64,000 nt of DNA from Anaerolineae bacterium (GCA_022822305.1 JAJEBY010000010.1:62001-126000), one strand, 5' to 3'; counted from the stretch's first letter, positions 41,405 to 50,752 are shown. Numbers and translations are program-made. The notes: generated from the letters alone by a model not told the origin.

Positions 41405-42652
41405 TCAGCGATCGTCCCCCTCCACAATCCCACGCGCCAGCTCCAGCAGCGCCGCGCGCCGAGCCGCATCAACATCGCGACTCTCGAAATAACGCTCCAG
41501 CAATTCCAACGGCGACAGCCCCTCGGGACTGACATCGAGGCGCACGCGATCCCCGCGCTCGACCTCCTTGCGAATGCCGGCGATATGAAAGACACCCGTA
41601 TTCCGCAGCCGCTCGATGACGGCGGCATCCTTGAGCAGGGTCTCGCCCTCCGGCGACAACCTGATGACCAGACGAACCACCGCATCTTCAAGTTTATGCT
41701 CGGCCAGCGTCGCCAAAACCAGCGCAGTAGGGTCGCTGCTGTCGCGGCAATCCACGCGCAGGGTCAGTAATTTGCGCGCCGCTGACCGCTCGAAGCGCCA
41801 GGTCGTCGCGCCCCGCGCCAGCTCGATCCAGCAGAAGCCTTTGACATCGCCTTCTTCGCCGAAATCGATGCGTTCCAGGCTGCCGCTATAAACCACCGGC
41901 GGCAGCTGGGTGCTGCGATGCGTCAGATTCTGGTGCTTGTGGATATGCCCGAGCGCGACATAATCCCAGCGCGGATCGGCCAGCGCATCGAGATCGACTA
42001 CCACATCGCGGCCCAGCATAACGCTCCGCTCACTGCCCCAGACCGCGCCGCTCACGCTGAAGTGACCGGTCAATATGCGCGGGGTATCATCGTCGGCGAT
42101 GGCGTCGGCTTCTTCTGCCAGCGCGTCAAGTCTCTCGTGCAGGATTTCGACCAACCGGGCATCTTGCTCGGCGATGGTCAGGCCGCGGACGGAGACATCG
42201 GCCAGCAGCCGGGCGCGGATGGGATAGGGGGCCGCGCCGACGACCACATCTCCGCGTCGGGTGGCAATGCGGCGCACCGAATAATCCTGCGCCACCCAAA
42301 TATTGGGCACATCGAGCGTGGCATAGATCTCGATAGTCGAGGCTTTCGCGGCGTTGACGGGCAGATCATGATTGCCCACCAGCAGCACCGTCGGCGCCAA
42401 TTGTGAGAGCGCGCGCATGCGAGCGGCGAATTCACGCTGATAGGTGGGATTGGGGCTGCGGCTGCGGAAGGCGTCGCCGGCGAAGATGACTAAATCGACA
42501 TCGCCCTGGGCGGCAAAATCGACCATGTCGTCCATGCGCTGCAGAAAATCGTGCACGCGGCTGCTGACGCCGGTTTCGCGATCGGTTTTGCCATAGTTTT
42601 CCATGCCGATATGAACATCGGCAAAGTGCAGCGCGCGCAGGGCTTCGGACAT
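41405..42652 (-). CDS. sbcD: SbcD/Mre11-like DNA repair exonuclease
   Basis: A 415-residue calcineurin-like phosphoesterase. Metal motifs: D12-V-H14, G-D60 (F-A-G-D-A-F), G-N-H-D (93-96), G-H-F-S and G-H-I-H. A C-terminal capping domain follows. SbcD normally works with the SbcC ATPase to cut hairpins and blocked DNA ends, but no sbcC gene lies next to it. The ATG at 42652 removes a 13-residue extension that has no support. Its 3' end is echoed in the fragment at 36.0 kb. Confidence 0.85.
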   Translation of the reverse strand: MSEALRALHFADVHIGMENYGKTDRETGVSSRVHDFLQRMDDMVDFAAQGDVDLVIFAGDAFRSRSPNPTYQREFAARMRALSQLAPTVLLVGNHDLPVNAAKASTIEIYATLDVPNIWVAQDYSVRRIATRRGDVVVGAAPYPIRARLLADVSVRGLTIAEQDARLVEILHERLDALAEEADAIADDDTPRILTGHFSVSGAVWGSERSVMLGRDVVVDLDALADPRWDYVALGHIHKHQNLTHRSTQLPPVVYSGSLERIDFGEEGDVKGFCWIELARGATTWRFERSAARKLLTLRVDCRDSSDPTALVLATLAEHKLEDAVVRLVIRLSPEGETLLKDAAVIERLRNTGVFHIAGIRKEVERGDRVRLDVSPEGLSPLELLERYFESRDVDAARRAALLELARGIVEGDDR

Positions 42653-42677
42653 GCGATTGACCCGGCAGCTCGGCCGG

Positions 42678-43070
42678 CTAACTCTCGCCAAAGCGATGGT
42701 CTTCGTCGCCGGTGCCGACCGGCTCGTTGCCCGTGGTCACGCTGGTCCATTGGGGATTGTCGCCGCGCAGATGCCCATAGATCGGCTTCTCGTTGCGCAG
42801 GATATCGACGAATGCGGAGATATCGCTAATGGGCATGAAGATGGCGCCGCTGCGATTGTCGATATCGACCAGAGGATCGGGCACGGCGCTATCATCGGCG
42901 AGAAAATAGACGTCCAGCCGATAATTCTCGTGATCGCTGGCGCCAACGCCGTTGCAGCGCACCAGCCCGCGGATGCGCGCGAGCGTGCCATCGAATTCGC
43001 GTTCTTCTATCTGGCGCCAAATCACCATGTAGCGTTTTATTTCAAATACCGCCACGGCGCGATCGGGCAT
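42678..43070 (-). CDS. Hypothetical protein upstream of sbcD
   Basis: A 130-residue soluble protein with alternating strands and helices (A-V-A-V-F-E-I-K-R-Y-M-V-I-W, Y-R-L-D-V-Y-F-L, G-A-I-F-M-P-I-S-D-I-S-A-F-V-D-I-L). No known domain was recognised. It ends 25 bases before the sbcD start on the same strand, so it is probably cotranscribed. Codon use looks like that of its neighbours. Confidence 0.6.
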   Translation of the reverse strand: MPDRAVAVFEIKRYMVIWRQIEEREFDGTLARIRGLVRCNGVGASDHENYRLDVYFLADDSAVPDPLVDIDNRSGAIFMPISDISAFVDILRNEKPIYGHLRGDNPQWTSVTTGNEPVGTGDEDHRFGES

Positions 43071-43181
43071 CGTGCGCTAGCTCCCGGGAACTTTTCATTC
43101 GAGCGCGGACCGTCGCCAAATGGCGGCGGCGTCAGTCGATATTATAGCGGTTTTGGATTGCGGGCAAAGCGTTTGCGTGTG

Positions 43182-43256
43182 TCAAGAATATAAGAAATGA
43201 ACGACAAATACGCATAGTAGGATCAACATCAACAGGCGGACGAAATAGATCTGCAT
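43182..43256 (-). CDS. Possible 24-residue hydrophobic micropeptide
   Basis: From the ATG at 43256 the minus strand reads M-Q-I-Y-F-V-R-L-L-M-L-I-L-L and so on for 24 codons to TGA. Almost all residues are hydrophobic, as in single-helix membrane micropeptides. AAAGGA lies about 11 bases upstream, slightly far. It sits in the otherwise empty 376-base gap 43071-43446. A chance open frame cannot be excluded. Confidence 0.25.
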   Translation of the reverse strand: MQIYFVRLLMLILLCVFVVHFLYS

Positions 43257-43446
43257 GACTTGTCCCATCCTTTCCACTGCGTCGCTCCAAATGGCTCTCC
43301 CCAAGCGTACATCGCTTCACTAATATTACCTGTATCAGAAACTGACGCTTTACCTACGCGCCGGATACGGGCGCGAGTGAAATCCAAATCCGGCGACAGC
43401 CACCTACATCTTGTCAGGGGCGCGCGCGCGCATTAGAATCCCCCCG

Positions 43447-44913
43447 ATGATTGTCCTGTTGACCACTCTCTACGCGCTGTCCGCGTTGTTGCTGGCGCTG
43501 TATACCCTGGGACAGGCGCTGCTGCTCATTCGATATTGGCGGAAGTGCCGCAAGACCATTCCAACGCCGAGCCTGGACGCGACGCCATCCGTGACGGTGC
43601 AGTTGCCGCTATTCAACGAGCGGTTCGTGGCGGCGCGCCTGATTGATGCCGTGGCGCGTTTCGATTATCCGCGCGACAAACTGGTGATTCAGGTGCTCGA
43701 CGACTCGACCGATGACACCTCTCGCATCGTCGCGCGCAAGCTGAAATCGTTGGAGGCGCTGGGTTTTCGCGCCCAGCACTTGAGGCGCAGCGACCGCGAC
43801 GGCTTTAAGGCCGGCGCCCTGGCCCATGGGCTGCGCAGCTGCGAGAGCGAATTCATCGCCATTTTTGACGCCGACTTTCTGCCGCCGCCGGATTTCCTGC
43901 GCTTGACCCTGCCGCATCTGTTGGCGGATCCTCAAGTCGGCATTGTGCAAGGCCGCTGGGGTCATCTGAACGCCGACGCCAACGATTTGACGCGAGCGCA
44001 GAAACTATCGATCGATACCCACTTCGTCGTCGAACAGACGGCCCGTAATCGCAGCGGCTGGCTTATCCCCTTCAATGGCTCGGGCGGCGTCTGGCGCCGC
44101 AGTTGTATCGAATCGGCAGCGGGCTGGTCCGCCGATACGCTGACCGAGGATCTCGATCTGAGTTATCGGGCGCAAAGCAAGGGCTGGAAATCGGTCTTCC
44201 TGCCAGATATCGAAGTACCGGGGGAGATTCCCGCGCGGCTGGCCGCCTACAAGCAGCAGCAAGCGCGCTGGGCCATGGGCAATACCCAATGCCTGATCAA
44301 GCTGGCCGGGCCCATCCTGCGCGCCGATTTGACCGCTTCGCAGAAAACGATGGCGCTGCAGCATCTCTGCCAATACTTGCCTCAGCCGCTGATGCTGATC
44401 CTGCTGCTGCTGACGCCGCCGTTGCTGCTGGCGGATACGCTATCGGAATTGCCGCTGGCGCCGCTGGGACTGGTGGGACTGGCGCCGCCGCTGATGTATC
44501 TCAGCAGCCAGATTCGCTTGTACGCCAACTGGCTGGTCGGATTGAAAGCCTTCCCCGCATTGTTATTCATCGGCACCGGCATATCACTCAATAACAGCCT
44601 GGCCGTGTTGGCCGCCGCTATGGGCAGGGGTACGGGATTCCGGCGCACGCCGAAATCCGGGGGCGATGCCTCAGCCCATGCTTACGCGCTGCCAGGCGAC
44701 TCATTCATCGCGCTGGAAATCATCATGATGTTTTACGCCTTGTGGGCGGCGGCCCTGGCCTGGCAGATCCAACGCGAGCTTTGTCTCTATCTCTTGATTT
44801 ACGCGCTGTCATTCGCGGCGGTGGCGGGCTGGAGCCTGCGCGAGCATTGGCAGCTGCGGCGCAAGCGCTTGAAATCAGCGGGCGCGCGGGTGGCGGCCAC
44901 TCCTACGACCTAG
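43447..44913 (+). CDS. Family 2 glycosyltransferase, CSLA/cellulose-synthase-like membrane enzyme
   Basis: A 488-residue processive-type GT2. An N-terminal membrane helix (1-30) is followed by the catalytic domain with D-D-S-T-D-D (85-90), D-A-D (141-143), the T-E-D catalytic base region and Q-Q-Q-A-R-W, then several C-terminal helices (about 310-480). F-N-E-R and Q-V-L-D-D-S-T-D-D are the pattern of the mannan/glucan synthase-like branch. It probably makes a surface or storage polysaccharide. An in-frame GTG or ATG further upstream would add a few residues with no domain. Confidence 0.88.
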   Translation: MIVLLTTLYALSALLLALYTLGQALLLIRYWRKCRKTIPTPSLDATPSVTVQLPLFNERFVAARLIDAVARFDYPRDKLVIQVLDDSTDDTSRIVARKLKSLEALGFRAQHLRRSDRDGFKAGALAHGLRSCESEFIAIFDADFLPPPDFLRLTLPHLLADPQVGIVQGRWGHLNADANDLTRAQKLSIDTHFVVEQTARNRSGWLIPFNGSGGVWRRSCIESAAGWSADTLTEDLDLSYRAQSKGWKSVFLPDIEVPGEIPARLAAYKQQQARWAMGNTQCLIKLAGPILRADLTASQKTMALQHLCQYLPQPLMLILLLLTPPLLLADTLSELPLAPLGLVGLAPPLMYLSSQIRLYANWLVGLKAFPALLFIGTGISLNNSLAVLAAAMGRGTGFRRTPKSGGDASAHAYALPGDSFIALEIIMMFYALWAAALAWQIQRELCLYLLIYALSFAAVAGWSLREHWQLRRKRLKSAGARVAATPTT

Positions 44914-45330
44914 CGTCGCCCCGCTCGTCTCCGTAACACCAAGTAAGACATGCAAATGCTGACCTGTAGGGGCGTTTCGGCGAAACGCCCAAAAGATGTA
45001 GTTGGGAAAGAGAGCGACTCAGCGAGACGCCCCTACAACGTTCCGTAATTTTTTGCATTACTTTATTGGTATTACTTCTGTGCTCTCCTTTTTTACAAAC
45101 CTCCTAGCTCATGCAAGGAGCGAGTTTGATATTTTGTGTGAGCGCGGCAGACCTTTTCGCTGCGGCCGAGCGGCTGTGGTCTCGGTGGTTAATCACTCTG
45201 TGTGGAACTAGCTTTGCATCCCAAGTCCTTGAAATTCACCACTCCCGCCAATTGCCCATGCGCGCCATTTGGCGCGCTGTTGCGTTATACTAATGGGTAC
45301 CCAAGAGCAACGACGCCAAGCGGGTGAAAC
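44914..45330. other. Intergenic region with paired inverted B repeats
   Basis: About 417 bases with no convincing gene. A pair of B elements in inverted orientation covers 44965-45038. The rest contains short open frames of low quality. TATACT at 45286-45291 could be a -10 box for the next gene, but no good -35 box was found. Confidence 0.5.
44965..45038. repeat. Two inverted B elements forming a 74-bp MITE-like unit
   Basis: The left element reads TGTAGGGGCGTTTC and then GAAACGCCC; the right element ends GAGACGCCCCTACA. The outer 11 bases (TGTAGGGGCGT and ACGCCCCTACA) are perfect terminal inverted repeats. The unit could therefore fold into one long hairpin with two smaller ones inside. Confidence 0.7.
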
Positions 45331-45732
45331 ATGAGCGACAAACGCATTCGGCAACTGGTGATCGCGGTCTTGCTGGTCATCTTGGCACTGGGCGCGGTGA
45401 GCTTAATCTCCAGCCTGTTTCAGCTGATCGTGCCGCTGGCGATCGTTGCGGCTGGCGTCTTCGCCTTCTACAAGATCGTCTTGCAAGGCCGCGACGAATC
45501 GGCGGCGATGGCGGACGAGATCGCGGAAGCATCCGGTCAACGGGCTGAGGGCGCATTGGCGGATTCTGGCGCGGCAACGGCGAAGCGCAGCGCTGACATG
45601 GCGGCTGAGGAGCGACTGAGCGCGGTGGATCAAGCGCAGCAGGAATTCTTCGAAAAGAGCACGCCGGTTGAAGAGATACTCGATCAGATTCAGGCACGTA
45701 AACAGCGCCTGCAGGGAGAGGACGATTCGTGA
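45331..45732 (+). CDS. Small membrane protein with charged C-terminal helix
   Basis: A 133-residue protein. Two close hydrophobic stretches (about 8-28 and 30-48) are followed by a charged, Ala/Glu-rich helical tail ending in Q-A-R-K-Q-R-L-Q-G-E. No known family was recognised. It overlaps the MOSC gene by four bases (GTGA), so the two are likely coupled. The ATG is preceded by a GGGTGAAAC stretch that can serve as a weak ribosome binding site. Confidence 0.6.
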   Translation: MSDKRIRQLVIAVLLVILALGAVSLISSLFQLIVPLAIVAAGVFAFYKIVLQGRDESAAMADEIAEASGQRAEGALADSGAATAKRSADMAAEERLSAVDQAQQEFFEKSTPVEEILDQIQARKQRLQGEDDS

Positions 45733-46370
45733 AGCTGGTATCAGTGAATATCGGCCAGCCTCAAGCCGTTGAGATTGACGGGCGCGCCTATCGCACCGGC
45801 ATCTACAAGCGAGCGACCGCGGGACGCGTCCGGCTGGCTCAGAATAATCTGGAGGGCGACGGGCAAGCGGATCTCGATAATCATGGCGGTCCCAATCGCG
45901 CCGTCTATTGCTACCCTCACGAACACTATGCCTATTGGTCCGGCGTGTTGAAGCGAGATGACTTCGAATACGGCCAATTCGGCGAAAACCTGACGCTGGG
46001 CGGAGTGCTCGAATGCGAAGTCTGTATCGGCGATATTATCGAAGTCGGGGAGGCGGTCATCCAACCGACGCAGCCGCGCGTGCCCTGCTACAAGTTGGAA
46101 GGCAAGCTGGGCATTCCCGGTTTCGCCAAGACTTTCTTGCGCAGCAACCGCAGCGGTTTCTACGCGCGTGTGCTCGAAGAAGGCGCGCTGTCGGCCGGCG
46201 ATGGCATTCGGTTGCTGCAGCGAGACACGGTGGGTATGACGGTGGCGGAGGTCAATGCCGCCCGCTATCTGGATGCGCCGGACCCAGCCACTGCGGCACG
46301 CGCGCTGCGCCTCGAGGCGCTTTCGCCGGAATGGCGGCGCTCGTTTGAGAAGCAGCTGACGAAGCGCTAG
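45729..46370 (+). CDS. MOSC-domain protein (YiiM-like)
   Basis: A 213-residue MOSC domain protein. Pattern seen: start V-S-V-N-I-G-Q-P, then D-x-x-N-H-G-G-P-N-R-A-V-Y, F-G-E-N-L-T and the cysteine motif P-R-V-P-C-Y-K-L, then the C-terminal three-helix extension typical of YiiM. Such proteins take part in molybdenum-cofactor-linked reduction of N-hydroxylated compounds. The start is GTG inside the previous stop overlap, with GGAGAGG upstream. Confidence 0.88.
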   Translation: MKLVSVNIGQPQAVEIDGRAYRTGIYKRATAGRVRLAQNNLEGDGQADLDNHGGPNRAVYCYPHEHYAYWSGVLKRDDFEYGQFGENLTLGGVLECEVCIGDIIEVGEAVIQPTQPRVPCYKLEGKLGIPGFAKTFLRSNRSGFYARVLEEGALSAGDGIRLLQRDTVGMTVAEVNAARYLDAPDPATAARALRLEALSPEWRRSFEKQLTKR

Positions 46371-46389
46371 GTCGTCGACAGGGGCTATC

Positions 46390-47949
46390 ATGCGCAAAAT
46401 AATCCTGGCTGCGTTTGTCCTCATAAGCATCGTCGCCGTCAGCGCGCAAGACAACGGATTTCTAATTCGCGTCAATCAAAACGTGAACCTGCGCCTGGGT
46501 CCCAGCATTGAAGCCCAGCGCTGGGGAAGCGCCGGCCCCGGCGATGTTCTGCATGTCATCGGCGCGTCCAATGGCTGGTACCAAATCCTGCTCGATGGCA
46601 GATATGCGGGACAGATCGTATGGCTGGCGTCCTGGCTTGATCTGACCCGGCTGGATACGCCGCCGCCGCAATCGGTTATCCCTCCCGCGCCGGTTCCGCG
46701 CCTTCCCGCATTCGACTTTTTCGAGATATATCAAGCGTCGCTGCCTTCTGTCGTCATACTGGAAACCAACAGCAGCGGCGGAACGGGTTTCCTGATCGAC
46801 CGTCACGGACATGTCGTGACCAACGCGCACGTTATCGGCTATCAGCGATTCGTTCGCGTGAAATTCGTTGACGGCTCCAGCACCCGCGGCGCTGTGATCG
46901 GATTCAACCGGGACTTGGATCTCGCCGTTGTCCGAGTCGGCCTGTCGTGCGAGCGGCTGCAGCCGCTGGCCTTCTTCGAATCCGGCCGACTTGATGTGGG
47001 ACAACCGGTGCTCAGCATCGGCGGGCCGGCGTCACTGAGTTGGGATGCGGATACCGGCCATATCAGCGCGCTTGGCGTCGATGCGACGCTCGTCAATAGC
47101 GGCGTTCATCGCAATTTGATTCAGAGCGACATGCGCGGCCTGCCCGGCTATAGCGGCGGTCCCTTGCTTGATGCGCGAGGCCGGGTTATCGGCGTCGTTG
47201 TTGGCGGCGGCCCGGACAATACCCTGTCCATCCCCTCCGCGCAGGCGCAACCCGCCGTCATGGACATCATCGGCGAGCCGCCCCTGCCGATTGAGATTCC
47301 CGGCCGACGCGTCGACAGAGCGATCGTCGACCGTTTCGGGCTGGGGCGCTATGCGGACGGCATTCTGGTCACATCGTTCGCGGACGGACCAATCATCGAA
47401 CAACACGGGCTCTACGCGCATTACGAGACGGGCGAATCGCCCTTGATGGATGCGTACTACGATACCGAATATCGGATCAAGTACATCTATCACGCCAATA
47501 TCATTTACGGGCTTGACGGGTTCGCGGTCAGCAGCTTGGCTGAACTGAATCGGCGCATTCGGGAGGCCTGCCCCGGCGTTGCGCTCAACCTCAACGTATT
47601 TGAAATCTTGATCGCGCATCGCGTCTATGAAACGCGGACGTCCTTCGCGGATGCCCAGGAATTGAGGGATTTCATCCGCGGCGGCAATGCCATACCGCTC
47701 GGGGCCTTAAGTGGCGCGGAAGCCAATATCGAAGGCTTCCGGCTGCCGCTGAGCAAATGGGACAACCTGGATCCCGATATCGAAACGATCATCCTCGTTG
47801 GCATAGACGAGACGCCCGTCAAGACCGCATCGGATATCAGCGACTTAGTATTAGATCGACTCGGGCAAGACGTCACTTTGCGCCTGCTGGCGCTCACCAG
47901 CAGCATGCGCGAAAAGATTGTACCCATCAGTGCGCCGGCATATCCATAA
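46390..47949 (+). CDS. Secreted SH3 + trypsin-like serine protease
   Basis: A 519-residue exported protein. Signal peptide (1-20), bacterial SH3 domain (about 22-85; N-V-N-L-R-L-G-P, I-V-W-L-A-S-W), a Pro-rich linker (90-105) and a trypsin/HtrA-like domain with the complete triad: H147 (T-N-A-H-V-I-G), D177 (L-D-L-A-V-V) and S255 (G-Y-S-G-G-P). The last 200 residues include G-L-D-G-F-A-V-S-S-L and G-I-D-E-T-P-V-K-T-A-S-D-I, which look like two PDZ-type binding segments. AGGGG precedes the ATG. It is probably an extracytoplasmic quality-control or signalling protease. Confidence 0.85.
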   Translation: MRKIILAAFVLISIVAVSAQDNGFLIRVNQNVNLRLGPSIEAQRWGSAGPGDVLHVIGASNGWYQILLDGRYAGQIVWLASWLDLTRLDTPPPQSVIPPAPVPRLPAFDFFEIYQASLPSVVILETNSSGGTGFLIDRHGHVVTNAHVIGYQRFVRVKFVDGSSTRGAVIGFNRDLDLAVVRVGLSCERLQPLAFFESGRLDVGQPVLSIGGPASLSWDADTGHISALGVDATLVNSGVHRNLIQSDMRGLPGYSGGPLLDARGRVIGVVVGGGPDNTLSIPSAQAQPAVMDIIGEPPLPIEIPGRRVDRAIVDRFGLGRYADGILVTSFADGPIIEQHGLYAHYETGESPLMDAYYDTEYRIKYIYHANIIYGLDGFAVSSLAELNRRIREACPGVALNLNVFEILIAHRVYETRTSFADAQELRDFIRGGNAIPLGALSGAEANIEGFRLPLSKWDNLDPDIETIILVGIDETPVKTASDISDLVLDRLGQDVTLRLLALTSSMREKIVPISAPAYP

Positions 47950-48008
47950 GCAGCGTCGAGAATCGCCGTCAGTCTCACGCGCGCCGCGGCGGCTGATGCC
48001 GCGCATGC

Positions 48009-49040
48009 TCACGTTGCCAGCGCTTCACTCTCCAGCGCCTCCGACCATTGACCGATGGCGGCCAGGCCATTCATCTTGGCGCGGTGATAGAGCGATGCTT
48101 GCGCCGCCGGCGCGTTTTCCGGCTGATTGCGCCAGATTTGCATCGGCTCGCGCTGCAAGGCGCGGGCATAGGAGAAGCTGAGTTTCCAGGGCAGTTGGTA
48201 ATTGGCGTTCATGGCGTTGAGATGCGCAGTCGCGTGGTAGTCCGATTGTCCGCCGGAGAGAAAGACGATGCCGGGGATGGCGGCGGGAATGCCGCGGCGG
48301 AAGACCTCGACCGTCATTTCGGCGACCGTATCGACATCGGCTTGATGCGGGCATTGGTTGCCCGATACCACCATGCTGGCTTTGACAAGCGTGCCTGCCA
48401 GCTCCACGCGATGCAGATACAGCGCCTCGAATGTGCGTCTCAGCACTCGCTCGGTGATCTCGAAACATCGCTCAATCGTGTGATCGCCCACCAGCATCAC
48501 TTCGGGTTCGACGATGGGCGCGATGCCGGCTTCCTGGGATAGCGCGGCGACCTGCGCCATGACGTAGGTGTTGGCGGCGATGGCGTATTCGCTGGGCGTA
48601 TGCGGACCAATTTGCAATGCGGCGCGCCATTTGCTGAAGCCGACGCCCATCGCGGCGTATTCCGCCAGTCGTTCGCGCAAGCCATCGAGTCCGCTGCCGA
48701 CAGTCTCGCCACAGCTGCCCGCCAGCTCAACCATGCCCGTGAAGGGCGAGATGCCAGGAATCATGCCGCGGTCGATGACCCGCTCGAGCAACGATTCGCC
48801 CGCCGCGCTCGTCATGCGCGTCTGCTCATCGGTCATGATGATGCCGCTGACATAGTCCTCCAGCGCGGGCGCTGTGAAAAGCAGTTCCGACCAATCGCGA
48901 TAGCTGTCTTGGTGAACGCTGCTGCCGGTAGCGGCGAGCATGTGCTCGAAGGGCTGCCGAGGGCGATCGGCCGCCATGATGCCTTTGCCGCGCGCTACCA
49001 GGCGGTTGGCGATTTCCTTTGTGCTCAAGCTTGTCATCAT
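48009..49040 (-). CDS. Fructose-bisphosphate aldolase, class I
   Basis: A 343-residue Schiff-base aldolase of the animal/plant-type class I. Features: G-I-M-A-A-D (the G-I-L-A-A-D-E-S element), V-G-F-S-K-W-R (catalytic lysine region), E-P-E-V, the Schiff-base lysine K220 in G-T-L-V-K-A-S-M-V, and L-S-G-G-Q-S. The element after A-A-D is R-P-R-Q-P rather than E-S-x-G-T, and the Schiff-base loop reads K-A-S-M where K-P-N-M is usual. GGGGA lies before the ATG at 49040; a longer frame is not supported. Confidence 0.88.
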   Translation of the reverse strand: MMTSLSTKEIANRLVARGKGIMAADRPRQPFEHMLAATGSSVHQDSYRDWSELLFTAPALEDYVSGIIMTDEQTRMTSAAGESLLERVIDRGMIPGISPFTGMVELAGSCGETVGSGLDGLRERLAEYAAMGVGFSKWRAALQIGPHTPSEYAIAANTYVMAQVAALSQEAGIAPIVEPEVMLVGDHTIERCFEITERVLRRTFEALYLHRVELAGTLVKASMVVSGNQCPHQADVDTVAEMTVEVFRRGIPAAIPGIVFLSGGQSDYHATAHLNAMNANYQLPWKLSFSYARALQREPMQIWRNQPENAPAAQASLYHRAKMNGLAAIGQWSEALESEALAT

Positions 49041-49315
49041 ATGCCTGTCCCCGTTTTCAACTGAACCGGCAGTTATTCTGACAGCCGGAGCGCCGCCCTG
49101 CAATACCGAGCGAGCGGCTCAAGCGAATCAGGTTATGTTGCCGAGTCTTCCGCGCGAACGGCTGCCTCCCCGCATCAGCCGACGGAAAGTTCCGGGGCCG
49201 GATATATGCAGAAATCCCCCAGCCGGCATGGCAGAGGGACTTAAGTATGCGTGATTCTTGCGCGCGTTGGTTATCCAGTTTCCGCGGCTGGCGACATATC
49301 CAGCGACTTGATTCG

Positions 49316-50578
49316 CTAGTTGGATTGCGCCTCCAGCTGAGCTTGCTGTTCGGCTATCATCTCGGGCGTGCAATGCAGGCTCTGCAGCCAGGCGTCATCC
49401 TCGGCCCGCCGTTCATCCAGCGTCATCTCTGACAAGGTGATTTCTCCCGGAATCTCGATCGCCGCGCCCTGGCCCACGCCGCCTTCAATGATGTAATCCG
49501 CCTCCGCCATCAAGGCGTCGGTGAAGACAACGCCCTGGGCATCAGCCGAATCCAGATTGACGGCGACGGCGAAGCTTGGAGTCGAGGCGACTCCGGTCGC
49601 GGCGATATCAAGCCGGCCTTCCAGGTAAGCGACGAGCATGCGGCCGGCCTGAACCCCTTCGCGATACCAGCCTTCGAAGCCAGCGGCGATCGTGACGCCA
49701 TGGATGACATCGGATACCAGCGGTGAAAAGACCGGCACGCCGATCGCCGCGTCGACTATCGACGAGATGCCGCCCGAAGACCCGGTGCGGGGCGGCAAGG
49801 CGATGATGTCGACGCCTTTGTCGACCAAAGATTCCGTCGCCAGGGCATAATCCGTCGCATTTACAACAGTCGCCACCTCAACCGTGAAACCAAGCTGTTC
49901 GCCGGTGCGCTCGATTGTCGCCACGTAGTAGGAAGTCGCGGGATCATCAGCGTTCGCGAGCAGCCCGATCGTTTGGAAATCCGGATTCTGCTTGTAGGCC
50001 AGGCTGGCGTATTCCTCGTAATCTATGTGCATCAAGGTACCGGTCACGTTGGCTGGCTTGATGCAGGTCGCGGAAGCGAGCCCGGCGCCGTGCGGGTCGG
50101 TCACGATGGCAAAAATCAGCGCCGGCGGGTCTTCCATATCGCTCATGGCGCCCACAGCGAGCATGCCGACTTGGGTCGATACCGTGAGCATAATGTCCGC
50201 GCCTTCATCCAGGGCATCTTCAACCATCAGGTTGGCGGTGGGGAAGTCAAAGCCGGCATCGCGGATGAGAACGTTGATGTTTTCGCCGACCAGGTCACTA
50301 CCGGCTTCGAGCGTGACACGCTCCTCCGCGTTGATGTAGCCATAGGCCTGCAGCATGTCCAGCACCGCGGCATCAGTCTGGGAGAATGTTGGCGATGCGC
50401 CAAACCGCAGAAATGCGACTGTGGGATTGTCGTTGTTTGCGGATGCCGGCAAGACCGTCAACAGCATGATGAGCAGCGCCGGCAGGAGCGCTAACGATTT
50501 CAAGAACGCCCTGCTGACCACCTTCAGACCCGGCCTTTCAGCATGAGCATAGGTGTTAGTTCCGCATTTCCGTGACAT
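49316..50578 (-). CDS. ABC transporter substrate-binding protein (TrpX/PF04392-like)
   Basis: A 420-residue exported binding protein. Signal peptide (about 18-45, ending P-A-S-A-N), then T-V-A-F-L-R-F-G-A-S-P-T, a two-lobed type I fold with T-V-S-T-Q-V-G, I-G-L-L-A-N-A-D and V-F-S-P-L-V-S-D. It resembles the ABC_sub_bind family for aromatic or branched amino acids or other small molecules. GGAGGAG lies just before the ATG at 50578, excluding the longer upstream frame. No permease or ATPase gene is adjacent, so it is an orphan here. Confidence 0.8.
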   Translation of the reverse strand: MSRKCGTNTYAHAERPGLKVVSRAFLKSLALLPALLIMLLTVLPASANNDNPTVAFLRFGASPTFSQTDAAVLDMLQAYGYINAEERVTLEAGSDLVGENINVLIRDAGFDFPTANLMVEDALDEGADIMLTVSTQVGMLAVGAMSDMEDPPALIFAIVTDPHGAGLASATCIKPANVTGTLMHIDYEEYASLAYKQNPDFQTIGLLANADDPATSYYVATIERTGEQLGFTVEVATVVNATDYALATESLVDKGVDIIALPPRTGSSGGISSIVDAAIGVPVFSPLVSDVIHGVTIAAGFEGWYREGVQAGRMLVAYLEGRLDIAATGVASTPSFAVAVNLDSADAQGVVFTDALMAEADYIIEGGVGQGAAIEIPGEITLSEMTLDERRAEDDAWLQSLHCTPEMIAEQQAQLEAQSN

Positions 50579-50752
50579 TGCTCTCCTCCAATTTGTCCGA
50601 AACCGGCAACTTTGACTCGGCACACAACTTTACCTAATTGGAATAGTATGAAATTTATCGGCGCAATAATAGACTGGACTGGTGAAACCAGGGCAAGCTG
50701 ACAATGCGAATTGTGCTATCGCGATGGGAATGGAAAGTTCTCGGTTTGTTTT

